From the NCBI GenBank assembly GCA_964638515.1, contig CAZWZL010000010.1:1-64000 (forward strand): DNA of 64,000 bases, in the 5' to 3' direction. The translations under genes were made by a program, and so were the position numbers. The notes beneath the pieces were generated by a model that was given only the letters and a program-made list of their open reading frames with translations, did not search any database and was not told where the DNA came from. Origin of the DNA: CAYPGJ01 sp964638515 (GTDB taxonomy: Bacteria > Planctomycetota > Phycisphaerae > Phycisphaerales > UBA1924). How positions within the stretch are numbered: position 1 is the first letter of the stretch; every line of letters begins with the position of its first letter. Below, piece by piece: positions 9,302-17,426 of this stretch.

Positions 9302-10456
9302 TCAGGAAAACCCGAACAGCGCAATCGCCAGCATCAGCAGCGCCAGCCCCGTGTAGCCCAGCGGGAATGCCCACCGGCATCGCCGGTCGAGCCGATCCCC
9401 CGCCTCGCGCAGGCCCCGCTTGTCCAGCGAGCCCACGCGCAGATTGATGAGCACCGTGGCGCACATCGTCAGAAAACTGAGATTCAAGAAGCCGTGGATC
9501 AGCGTGAAGTAATCGATGTCCGGCAGCGTGTCCGCCATCACGATCTGGTACGCCACGCCCGTCAGGATCCCGATGAACGACACGCTGATCCGGTCGCCCA
9601 GCGAGGATCGGTCCATCCAGAAGACCGAAAACGACAGGAACACGATGATCATCAGCGGCAGCACAACCAGCCGCACCACGAAGAACGACCCCCGCTCCAC
9701 GTCAACGCAGAGCACGAACGCGGACCAGGCCTCGCCGCTCCCGGTCGTGTGCGTCGACACGCGCTCCTGGATCGCGGTCACCCGCCACTGCGGCACGCGC
9801 AGGGGCTCGGACCGGCGCGCCCGCCCCACCGTCTCCACCTCGAACACCACATCCTCCGCCCGCGCGCCAAGGCACGCAAACCTCGCCTCCAGCTTATGCC
9901 GATCGAACGGATACCGACGCATGTCGATGTCCGTCTCGACCACCGCATTGACGGTTTCGATCAGCGTGCACGAGCCGTCCGGAAGGACGCGCAGCGTCAC
10001 CCCGCTCTTCTCGAACAACCCCGAAGGGTTCAGCAGCACGATCTGCGGGTACCAGCCCGGCGAGATCTCGTCGAACTGAAAGCCCCCTTGAAAGACCTTC
10101 TCCGAAACGCCGACGGCCTCCGGATCAAACGCCTGGCGAGCATCCCGCCACCGACTCGTCATGATTCCCGAGAACTCGAACGTCTCGGTCTGATCGTCGA
10201 TCTCGTTCAGATCGTTCACGTCCATTCGAATCGTGACGACGAGCGGCCCCTCGCCGCCGGGCGGGGACAGCGCCGCTTCCGAGCCGCCGCCCCCCCCGCC
10301 GACGTTGCTTTGCCCGGCCGCCGCGGACACGAGCAGGCCCAGCGCCAAGAGCAAACCCAACGCCGAAGGCACTCGTCTCAGCAAGAACGCGCTCCCAAAC
10401 ACCTCTGATTCCACTCCTGCACGTGACCGCCGGTGCTCCCGGCCGACGCTGGTCAT
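9302..10456 (-). CDS. Pentameric ligand-gated ion channel (Cys-loop family)
   Basis: This 384-residue protein matches prokaryotic members of the Cys-loop receptor family. A signal-like hydrophobic segment (about 24-48) precedes a beta-rich ligand-binding domain with MRRYPFDRHKLE at 179-190, equivalent to the family's FPFD loop. Four C-terminal helices follow: M1 about 255-281, pore-lining M2 about 286-310, M3 316-338 and M4 362-383, with only a short M3-M4 loop. The eukaryotic 13-residue Cys-loop is absent, as in GLIC and ELIC. ATG 10456 overlaps the stop of the upstream TPR gene as ATGA, which decides the start and implies translational coupling. Ligand unknown. Confidence 0.85.
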   Translation of the reverse strand: MTSVGREHRRSRAGVESEVFGSAFLLRRVPSALGLLLALGLLVSAAAGQSNVGGGGGGSEAALSPPGGEGPLVVTIRMDVNDLNEIDDQTETFEFSGIMTSRWRDARQAFDPEAVGVSEKVFQGGFQFDEISPGWYPQIVLLNPSGLFEKSGVTLRVLPDGSCTLIETVNAVVETDIDMRRYPFDRHKLEARFACLGARAEDVVFEVETVGRARRSEPLRVPQWRVTAIQERVSTHTTGSGEAWSAFVLCVDVERGSFFVVRLVVLPLMIIVFLSFSVFWMDRSSLGDRISVSFIGILTGVAYQIVMADTLPDIDYFTLIHGFLNLSFLTMCATVLINLRVGSLDKRGLREAGDRLDRRCRWAFPLGYTGLALLMLAIALFGFS

Positions 10457-12120
10457 TCCCCCGGCTGACAGAAGCACGACGACGTCGGTTGCACGTCCGC
10501 CCGAGCCCACGCCTTCTCCAATCGGCCTCCGATCCGCTCGGCCTCGTCCGTCTTTCGCTGCGCACGCAGCGATTGCTCCAGCCCCAGCAGCGACCAGCCG
10601 TTGCCGGGGTAGTTGATCTGATCCTCGCGGTAGACCGTCTCGGCCTCGGCGTGGCGTCCGGCGCCCATGAGCAGCGCGCCGAGCGCGTGGCGCACCGGGA
10701 TCATCCATCCCGGCGGCTCGTCGTACACGAGCGCATCCTCAAGCTCCACGCCCGTCCGCAGCACCGCGAACGCCTCATCCAGCCGCCCCTCCCGGTAGAG
10801 GATCTCGCCCTCCAGCATCGCTTCCGCGATGGGCAGGATGTCGTGCACCTTGTTCTGGAACACCCACCAGTCTCCCGGCACGCGCTTCGCGGCGTCGAGA
10901 AACAGGCGCTGTTCCTCTCGCGCCTCGCTCGCGCGACCCAGCGCGGAAAGCGCGATCCCGCGCGCGTAGTGGTGCATCGCGATCGACAGCTTCTGAAACC
11001 CGCGCGGCCGCTCCATCCCGAGAATCTCATCCCACCTGCCGAACCGGATCAGCACGTGGCGCGACGTTGGCATGAGCCCATCGGCGAGGAATGCGAACGC
11101 GCGAAGAAACTCCTCCGGCACTTCTTCGTCGATCCGACGCGCGGCCTGGATTGACGTTTCAAACCGTCCCTCCATCATCGCGGCAAAGGTGAGGAAATGG
11201 ACGTTGTGGATGAAGTACAGCCGGTAGAACTGCGGCTCGGGCGCCTTCGCGAAATACGCCTCGTCCGCGGCAATCGCCCGCACATTGGCGTCCGCCGCAT
11301 CCGCGTAGCGGTCCACACGCGCGTAGATGTGCGAGGGCATGTGCACCAGATGGCCTGAGCCGGGGACCAGCGCCTCAAGCCGCTCGGCGGCGGGCACCGC
11401 CTTTGCCGGCTCGGGCGAGGCCTCCATCGCATGGATGTAGAAGTGGTTGGCGCCGGGATGATTCGGATAGCTCTCCATCACCCTCTCGATCGCGTACACG
11501 GCGTGCAGGATGCGCCCCTTCGGCTCGCCCGTCTTGGTCCAGTAGTTCCACGGCTGCAGATTCATGAGCGACTCGGCGTACAAGGCGCCGACATCGGGGT
11601 CGTCCGTGAACTCCAGCCACACTTTCTCCATCGCCTCGGCGTACGCTTCGTCGAGGGGTCGACGGTCCTTCGGCGGCGGAAACGCGTACCGCTCCGCCAC
11701 CGCGCCGATGAGCGCCTTCTCCACCGGCGTCTCATCGCTTGAGCGCCGCATGGCTTCCTGCGCCGCCGCGTACGCCTGCCGGTTGCGCACCTGGCTCATC
11801 GCCGGATCGTTGATGTTGATCCCGTTGGCATAAGCGATGCCCCAGTACGCCATCGCGCACTCCGGGTCGATGGCCGCGGCTTCCTCGAAGGAGCGGATCG
11901 CTTCGTCGTGATTGAAGCCGTACAGCAGCTGCATCCCCTGATCGAAGAACCGCTGCGCTTCGCGCGAATGGGTCGTGACCGTGCGCTGATACCCGGAATA
12001 TCCCTCGTACTCGCGCCCCTGGCTCGCTCCGGGCACGGGCGTGTACATCGTGGGGCGGGAGCATCCGATCGCAACCATGGGCGCGATCACGAGCGCGAGG
12101 GTGTGTGCACGACGACGCAT
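10453..12120 (-). CDS. TPR-repeat lipoprotein
   Basis: This 555-residue protein has an N-terminal lipobox-like signal (VAIGC, Cys20), so it is probably lipid-anchored facing the periplasm. Tetratricopeptide-like helical repeats follow, for example FDQGMQLLYGFNHDEAIRSFEEAAAIDPECAMAYWG near 60-95 and repeats at 370-540. HYARGIALSALGRASEA and ALGALLMGAGRHAEAETVYR are typical TPR halves. Such proteins act as scaffolds, and no catalytic site is visible. AGGAG lies nine bases upstream of ATG 12120. The stop overlaps the start of the ion-channel gene by four bases, so the two probably work together. Confidence 0.82.
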   Translation of the reverse strand: MRRRAHTLALVIAPMVAIGCSRPTMYTPVPGASQGREYEGYSGYQRTVTTHSREAQRFFDQGMQLLYGFNHDEAIRSFEEAAAIDPECAMAYWGIAYANGININDPAMSQVRNRQAYAAAQEAMRRSSDETPVEKALIGAVAERYAFPPPKDRRPLDEAYAEAMEKVWLEFTDDPDVGALYAESLMNLQPWNYWTKTGEPKGRILHAVYAIERVMESYPNHPGANHFYIHAMEASPEPAKAVPAAERLEALVPGSGHLVHMPSHIYARVDRYADAADANVRAIAADEAYFAKAPEPQFYRLYFIHNVHFLTFAAMMEGRFETSIQAARRIDEEVPEEFLRAFAFLADGLMPTSRHVLIRFGRWDEILGMERPRGFQKLSIAMHHYARGIALSALGRASEAREEQRLFLDAAKRVPGDWWVFQNKVHDILPIAEAMLEGEILYREGRLDEAFAVLRTGVELEDALVYDEPPGWMIPVRHALGALLMGAGRHAEAETVYREDQINYPGNGWSLLGLEQSLRAQRKTDEAERIGGRLEKAWARADVQPTSSCFCQPGE

Positions 12121-12199
12121 GGGCTGGCACTCCTGAAATCAGGGGGCGCCCACGGTATCCCAAACCCCACGTCCTCGCCAGCGCACACCGCCCACCGGC

Positions 12200-14866
12200 T
12201 CAGCAGCTCTGTCCGAACGCGCTGAGCACCCCGTTGAGATCCGCGAAGTCCACATCGCCGTCGGCGTCCGCGTCTCCGGTGATGTAGCCCGGCATGCCCA
12301 CGAGCCCAAATGATGTCAACACGGCATTGAGATCGCCGAAATTCACAACCCGATCGCCGTTGAGATCTCCCGGGCACGCCGGCCCGGGCACGCTGTTCGG
12401 GTCGGAGGGATCGCTGCGGGCCACGATCTCATCGCGATCCAGAAAGCCGTCGCCGTCACGGTCGATGCCCAGGCGCGTCTGCGAGCCCGCCGGGACGAGC
12501 GTGAACCACAACGGGCTGACCGGAGACGCGGAGGCGCGCAATGCCGCGGGGCTCAGCGCTTCTCCAAGGACGTCGCTGCGGAACACGTTCGCCAGCCGAT
12601 CGAACGCGTAGCCGCGCGGCACACCGCCCTGACGGCCTTTGGCGATGAGCCCGACGTTGCCCGTGAGCGCAATGGTGATCATCGTGTCGAGTCGCTGCGA
12701 CACCGTCGTCGGGAGGGTTGGCGTGTCTGCGTAGACCTGCGCACCGACACCCGCGTGCGTATCCACCGAGAAGCTCATCAGAAACGCTTCGACGTCGCGA
12801 CGCTGCTGCGCGCCGAGCCCGCCCTGCGCGAAGAGAAACACCGGCAGATTCAGAAAGCTCGCGATCGTGTCGATGTGCCCGTCGTGTGAGAATCCGAAGC
12901 CGCGCGTGTTCGACGCGCTCTGGCGCGAGAATCCGGTCTTCTCGTAGAGATCTCGCAGGTGCGGCGTCTTGAGGCTCTGGGACGACGTTGCGATGAGATT
13001 GGAGGCCGCCAGCGTCGTGCTCGTCCCGTCGGGCAGCGCGTGGCACGTCACGCACCGAAAGGGCGTCCCCGCCAGTCCGATGACGTTGAACAGATTCTGT
13101 CCCGCCACGGCGCTGCCGCCGTTCGAGGACGTGTTCGGCAGTGCCCCGCTCATGGTTCGGAACGGGTTCGGCGGGAATCGCAGCGTGTTGATGTACACCG
13201 TAAACGCTTCCATCTCGGCGGGCGTGAGCTGCGTCTCACGTCCAAGCAGCGAGACGAACGCGGGGTTGAACGCCGTGAAATCCTCCCGATCTCCGCGCCA
13301 GTGCATGGGCCCGACGTTCGTCAGGCCGAACAGCGTCTGGGTGGAGAACGTTCCCTTCATCGGATGCCAGTCCTCACACGCGTTGCCGAACTGGCAGATC
13401 TGATTGAACGGCTTCACGGTCCCGGCCGGGTCCCCCAGGTCCCACACCAACGCGTCCGTGCGCCCGTCGATATGGCACGAGCCGCAGGACGCCTGTCCGA
13501 GCCCCGAAGTGCGGTGCGTGTCGAACAGGAACGGACGGCCCGCGCGGATCTCCTGCGGCGTCGGATCGAAGAACGACCGACGCGCCACCTCCACATTCGC
13601 GCCCGTATCAATCACCGAGATGGCGCCCTCGAATCGGTCCAGCACGAACAGCCGACCGCTCGCCTCGTGCAACGCGAGACCCGTCGGTCCCTCCCCCACC
13701 ACCGTCTGCCCAAGTCGCTCCCCGGAAGGCCCGATGCGGATCACGTTATTCGAGCCGAGCCCCGCTACGTACCCGACCGTCCCGGTCGAATTCCAGACGA
13801 TCGCGCGCGGATCGCCGATCGAGAGGGCACGCTGCTCTGCCGGAATCGTGGGTGTGGTGTAGGTCAGGTGCGGATTCAGATCGATGACCGTCGGCGGAAT
13901 CGAGTTCGACGGATCGAAGCTCCCCAGCACCACGCGCACGAACACGCTGTTCACATTGGGCTCGAACCGCACATGGTTCAGCGCGTCCGTGCCCACAACG
14001 CTCACCCGGCTTCCCGGCCCCACGGCCAAGGCCATGTTCGCATTCATCAGACCGCTCACGTAGCTCACACTCAGCGAGTTCGCGTCGATCACCGCCACAT
14101 CGTGGTCGAGCAGGTCCCAGGTGACCACGCCGGACCAGTTGCGGTTGTTGTCGTCGCGCCACGTCCCGTCCGCCCCCTTCTTGACCACCAGCCCCACCGG
14201 ACGCGGCGGCGGATTCCCGGCGCGCATGGGCGGATTGAACGTGTTCCCCGCGTTCGGCGGCGGATTCGGACGGCCCGGATACGGGCTCCCCGGGCTGTTC
14301 ACGTCCGGCGGCGACAGAATCGTCGACCGGTTGCCCGACTCGAACACCGCCGCAAACACGCGCGCACCGTCCGTCGCCAGGGCTCGAGGATCCTCACCCT
14401 GAATCGCGACAACCTGCGCCGGCGCCAAAAGATTCTGAGGGTCAAACACCCGAATCAGGTTCTCCTGCGAGACGGTCACGAACGCGCGCTGCGGCGCCCC
14501 GGCGAATACCACATCCGCGGGCTCATCTCCCGTGGACAGCGTGGCCGAGACACTCAGGGTGGTCAGATCCACGACACTCACCGAGTCCGAAACGAGATTG
14601 ACCACCCATGCTTCGGTGTTGGATCTGGCGCGCACCGTCACCGGCTCAAGCCCCACGGGAATGGACGCGATGGGTATGAGCACCCCCCCCGCTCCCACGG
14701 CAAACACTTCCAGCCGATGGTCGGGCGTATTCACCGCGAGCAACCGCATCCCGTCGGGCGTCAACTCCAGCGGATGAACGTGGGGGCTCTCGAAGTTCAC
14801 GAATGCCTGTCGAGCACAGGCCACGCTGCCGATGAGCCCCACCGTCGCCAGAATAATCATGCGCAT
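12200..14866 (-). CDS. Secreted beta-propeller/di-haem cytochrome protein with dockerin tail
   Basis: This 888-residue exported protein starts with a signal peptide (about 1-18). Residues 30-430 carry YVTN-like beta-propeller repeats (for example NTEAWVVNLVSDSVSVVDL). Two c-type haem sites, CGSCH (461-465) and CVTCH (605-609), define a MauG/cytochrome-c-peroxidase-like part. An EF-hand-like segment (DRDGDGFLDRDE, 802-813) and two dockerin-like calcium repeats (about 833-887, GDLNGDRVVNFGDLNAVL) end the protein. It may be an extracytoplasmic redox enzyme; the substrate is unknown. GGAGG lies seven bases upstream of ATG 14866. Confidence 0.82.
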   Translation of the reverse strand: MRMIILATVGLIGSVACARQAFVNFESPHVHPLELTPDGMRLLAVNTPDHRLEVFAVGAGGVLIPIASIPVGLEPVTVRARSNTEAWVVNLVSDSVSVVDLTTLSVSATLSTGDEPADVVFAGAPQRAFVTVSQENLIRVFDPQNLLAPAQVVAIQGEDPRALATDGARVFAAVFESGNRSTILSPPDVNSPGSPYPGRPNPPPNAGNTFNPPMRAGNPPPRPVGLVVKKGADGTWRDDNNRNWSGVVTWDLLDHDVAVIDANSLSVSYVSGLMNANMALAVGPGSRVSVVGTDALNHVRFEPNVNSVFVRVVLGSFDPSNSIPPTVIDLNPHLTYTTPTIPAEQRALSIGDPRAIVWNSTGTVGYVAGLGSNNVIRIGPSGERLGQTVVGEGPTGLALHEASGRLFVLDRFEGAISVIDTGANVEVARRSFFDPTPQEIRAGRPFLFDTHRTSGLGQASCGSCHIDGRTDALVWDLGDPAGTVKPFNQICQFGNACEDWHPMKGTFSTQTLFGLTNVGPMHWRGDREDFTAFNPAFVSLLGRETQLTPAEMEAFTVYINTLRFPPNPFRTMSGALPNTSSNGGSAVAGQNLFNVIGLAGTPFRCVTCHALPDGTSTTLAASNLIATSSQSLKTPHLRDLYEKTGFSRQSASNTRGFGFSHDGHIDTIASFLNLPVFLFAQGGLGAQQRRDVEAFLMSFSVDTHAGVGAQVYADTPTLPTTVSQRLDTMITIALTGNVGLIAKGRQGGVPRGYAFDRLANVFRSDVLGEALSPAALRASASPVSPLWFTLVPAGSQTRLGIDRDGDGFLDRDEIVARSDPSDPNSVPGPACPGDLNGDRVVNFGDLNAVLTSFGLVGMPGYITGDADADGDVDFADLNGVLSAFGQSC

Positions 14867-14932
14867 GCGCCAGCCTCCAGACCGGCGTAACGCCTCGTTC
14901 GCGGTCGTATTGCACTCATGTCGAGACGCCGC

Positions 14933-17320
14933 TCAGCCTCGTTGCCGACGCGCTCCCGCCGCGCCCATGGCCGCGAGCATCATCCACGTCCCCGGCCCGG
15001 GCACGACCCTCAGAACCAGCGCGTGGTCAGTGAACTCGGTTTCAAACGACATCCCCGATCCAAGCGAAAGACCCTCGTATTCCGCAAACGAACCATCGCG
15101 CGGGTTGGTGAAGGTGATGATCTCGAACGTGTCGCCCAGCGTCGGTGTGTAGCCGGTCCCGGCCAGCAGCCGCAGCGTACCCGCCGTCCCACCCTCGGGC
15201 GCGCCAAACGACAACCCCCCTTCGATCGTGAGCCGATCGAACTCCGTCGCCGACTCGATCTCGAACTCGAACACGGCGCCGGCGTCCACACGAACATCCC
15301 CCGTCACCGAGATCGTGCCCGCGGAAGCTCCGGGCGCCAGCGTCCCGCCGATCGTGACGGAGCCCGACAGTGCGCCCGAGCCCGCGAGACTTCCGCCGGC
15401 CTGCACAAGCCCGCCGCCGCCCGTGAATTCGATCATGCCGCCGCCCGCGAGCGCAATCGCCCCGCCCGCCTGCGTCAACCCCGTCGCCCCGCCGATGCTG
15501 ATCGTGCCGCCGTCCACTCGGATGAGTCCGCCCGACAACGACACGTCTCCCGTCACCGTCAGCACGCTGGCGTCGCCCGGCACGGGACCATCGACCGTCC
15601 CGCTCGGCCCGACGGTCAGACGCGCCGAAGCGCCCGTCACGCTGAAGGCCGATGTCGGGTTCTCGACCGTCAGATCCCGCCCGCCGCGAATCGTCAGCGC
15701 CCCCGAGTCGATCCGCTCGAGCCCCGTGAAAGCGCTCTGGCCCACGCCATTGAGCAACTGCGAATCGTTGCCATCCAGCGTGAGGTCCGCCCCGGCGCCG
15801 ATCTCCACCACGTCCGCGTTGGACGCCTGCAGCGTGCCCTTCAGGATGATCCCCGCGTCGTTCAGCACGCCCGTGGGCGAGATGTTGAGCAGGTCGAATC
15901 CATCCGCCACCTTGAACGTCGTTCCCGCATCGATGTCGAGCAATCCGCCCAAGGCCACGAGCATGTCGCCGCCGGTCGTGAACGTGATCCCCTCCCGAAT
16001 TGCGAACTTCCCGACGCCTCCGATGGTGTTCGTCTGCGTCGAGGACTGCAGCAGCGCGTTCCCGCCGCTCTCGTTCTGCATCGCGGCCCCGGCCCCGCGC
16101 AACGTCACGTCCGCATTCAGCGTCGCGATGTCCGCGCCGTCGAAAACGAACAGGCCACGAAGGTCGTACATGCCACCGGTAAGCGCCTTCGCGCCAACGC
16201 TGAAATTCGTCAGGCCCGAGCCCGCCGCCACCCGGAATGTTGAGCCCGCGCCAACCCGCACGGCGCCGTCGTTGGTGAAGGTCGAGGCCGTCGTCAGGCT
16301 CCGACCACCCTCGAGCGCAATCACTCCGGCCGCCCCGTTTACCGCCACATTCTCGGTAAACGCGCCAAACGTCGAACCCGCGCCGTCGAGAGTCACCTCG
16401 GCCTCGTTGGTCTGCACGTTCCCACCGGACATCTCAAGAGTCGAGCCCGCCCGCACGACCCACTTTCCGCCCGTCAGCGTGCTGCCCGCGAGATTCTGAA
16501 CCGTATCCGCGGAGAACGTCCCGTTGCTCACCTCCAGCGTTCCGGTGTTGTCCAGCGTCACGCCCACCATCGAGGTTGTGCCGCCTCCCGCCTTGGCCAT
16601 CGTCCCCACATTGCGCACTGCGGCCGTTCCGCCGACCAGCGTGATCGACGCCGTGCCCGACATCGTAAAGGTCGAGCTGGCGCCGTTGCGGATCTCCCCG
16701 CCGCCGCCCATCATGATCCCGCCGTCCCCCGACCAGTTGATCGCGATGCCCTCGTGGTCGATGCACGTGTCGCAGATCTCGCTCGCGGCCGCGCCGATGA
16801 AGCTCAGCGTCGCCTGGCTCATGACCGCCATCACGCCGTTGAACGTCACGCCGGACAGGTTCAAATCTCCGTCGCTCCGCATCGTCGCAAAGCCCGTCAA
16901 CGTCGAGCCCGACAGCGTCGCCGCTCCGGTCACGAACAGCTCGCCGAGCCCGCCCGTTCCCGTGACGGTGTTCGCGCCCTGGGTGAGCGACCCCTCGACC
17001 GTGAGCCGGTTCGATAGCAGATTCAGCGTCGCGTCGAGTGACGACATGGTGAAGTCGCGAACCGTGTAGTTCGCATCGAGTGATACAACGTACGGCGCCC
17101 CCGCGACCTGCAGAAACGCGTTGAACTCACTCCCGCCGAAGTTGTTCGGAACCGTGGCCGGATTCCAGTTCGAAGCTTCTCCCCACTGCCCATCGGCCGC
17201 GATCAGCCAGAACACGTCCACAGGGCCCGCGTGCAGGGCTCCGCTCATGCACGCAGCAGCGCCCGCGCATACCAAGGCCGCTCGCGCAAGCACACAACGT
17301 CCACACATCCTGTCCGACAT
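14933..17320 (-). CDS. Secreted repetitive beta-strand protein with PEP-CTERM-type tail
   Basis: This 795-residue protein has a signal peptide (about 10-31) and then runs of Gly/Thr/Val/Asn-rich strands resembling autotransporter-type beta-helix repeats (for example GGSLAGSGALSGSVTIGGTLAPG near 660-685). It has no outer-membrane barrel. The end, VVPGPGTWMMLAAMGAAGARRQRG, is a PEP-CTERM-type sorting tail (Pro-Gly-Pro, hydrophobic helix, basic end), which suggests exosortase processing and surface display. AGAGG lies upstream of ATG 17320. No enzymatic motif is visible; a structural or adhesive role is an inference. Confidence 0.8.
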   Translation of the reverse strand: MSDRMCGRCVLARAALVCAGAAACMSGALHAGPVDVFWLIAADGQWGEASNWNPATVPNNFGGSEFNAFLQVAGAPYVVSLDANYTVRDFTMSSLDATLNLLSNRLTVEGSLTQGANTVTGTGGLGELFVTGAATLSGSTLTGFATMRSDGDLNLSGVTFNGVMAVMSQATLSFIGAAASEICDTCIDHEGIAINWSGDGGIMMGGGGEIRNGASSTFTMSGTASITLVGGTAAVRNVGTMAKAGGGTTSMVGVTLDNTGTLEVSNGTFSADTVQNLAGSTLTGGKWVVRAGSTLEMSGGNVQTNEAEVTLDGAGSTFGAFTENVAVNGAAGVIALEGGRSLTTASTFTNDGAVRVGAGSTFRVAAGSGLTNFSVGAKALTGGMYDLRGLFVFDGADIATLNADVTLRGAGAAMQNESGGNALLQSSTQTNTIGGVGKFAIREGITFTTGGDMLVALGGLLDIDAGTTFKVADGFDLLNISPTGVLNDAGIILKGTLQASNADVVEIGAGADLTLDGNDSQLLNGVGQSAFTGLERIDSGALTIRGGRDLTVENPTSAFSVTGASARLTVGPSGTVDGPVPGDASVLTVTGDVSLSGGLIRVDGGTISIGGATGLTQAGGAIALAGGGMIEFTGGGGLVQAGGSLAGSGALSGSVTIGGTLAPGASAGTISVTGDVRVDAGAVFEFEIESATEFDRLTIEGGLSFGAPEGGTAGTLRLLAGTGYTPTLGDTFEIITFTNPRDGSFAEYEGLSLGSGMSFETEFTDHALVLRVVPGPGTWMMLAAMGAAGARRQRG

Positions 17321-17407
17321 GTCACATCCTCTCGTAGACAGGGGCGGCGCAAGTGCATCGCCGACCCCGCCGAATAACTCCTCCGCACGTGCAACGTCAA
17401 AGGTACC

Positions 17408-17426
17408 ACCCCCTCCCGCGGGGGGT
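17408..17426 (-). terminator. Candidate terminator hairpin after kinase gene
   Basis: Arms ACCCCC (17408-17413) and GGGGGT (17421-17426) form a GC stem that reaches into the kinase stop codon. The downstream T-run on the minus strand is short (CTTT), so termination is only plausible. Confidence 0.35.

Noticed and set aside
12959..14890. A 643-codon plus-strand frame opposite the beta-propeller/dockerin protein
   Set aside because: It is Arg/His-rich with no hydrophobic core or motif; the opposite strand has signal peptide, haem and dockerin motifs.
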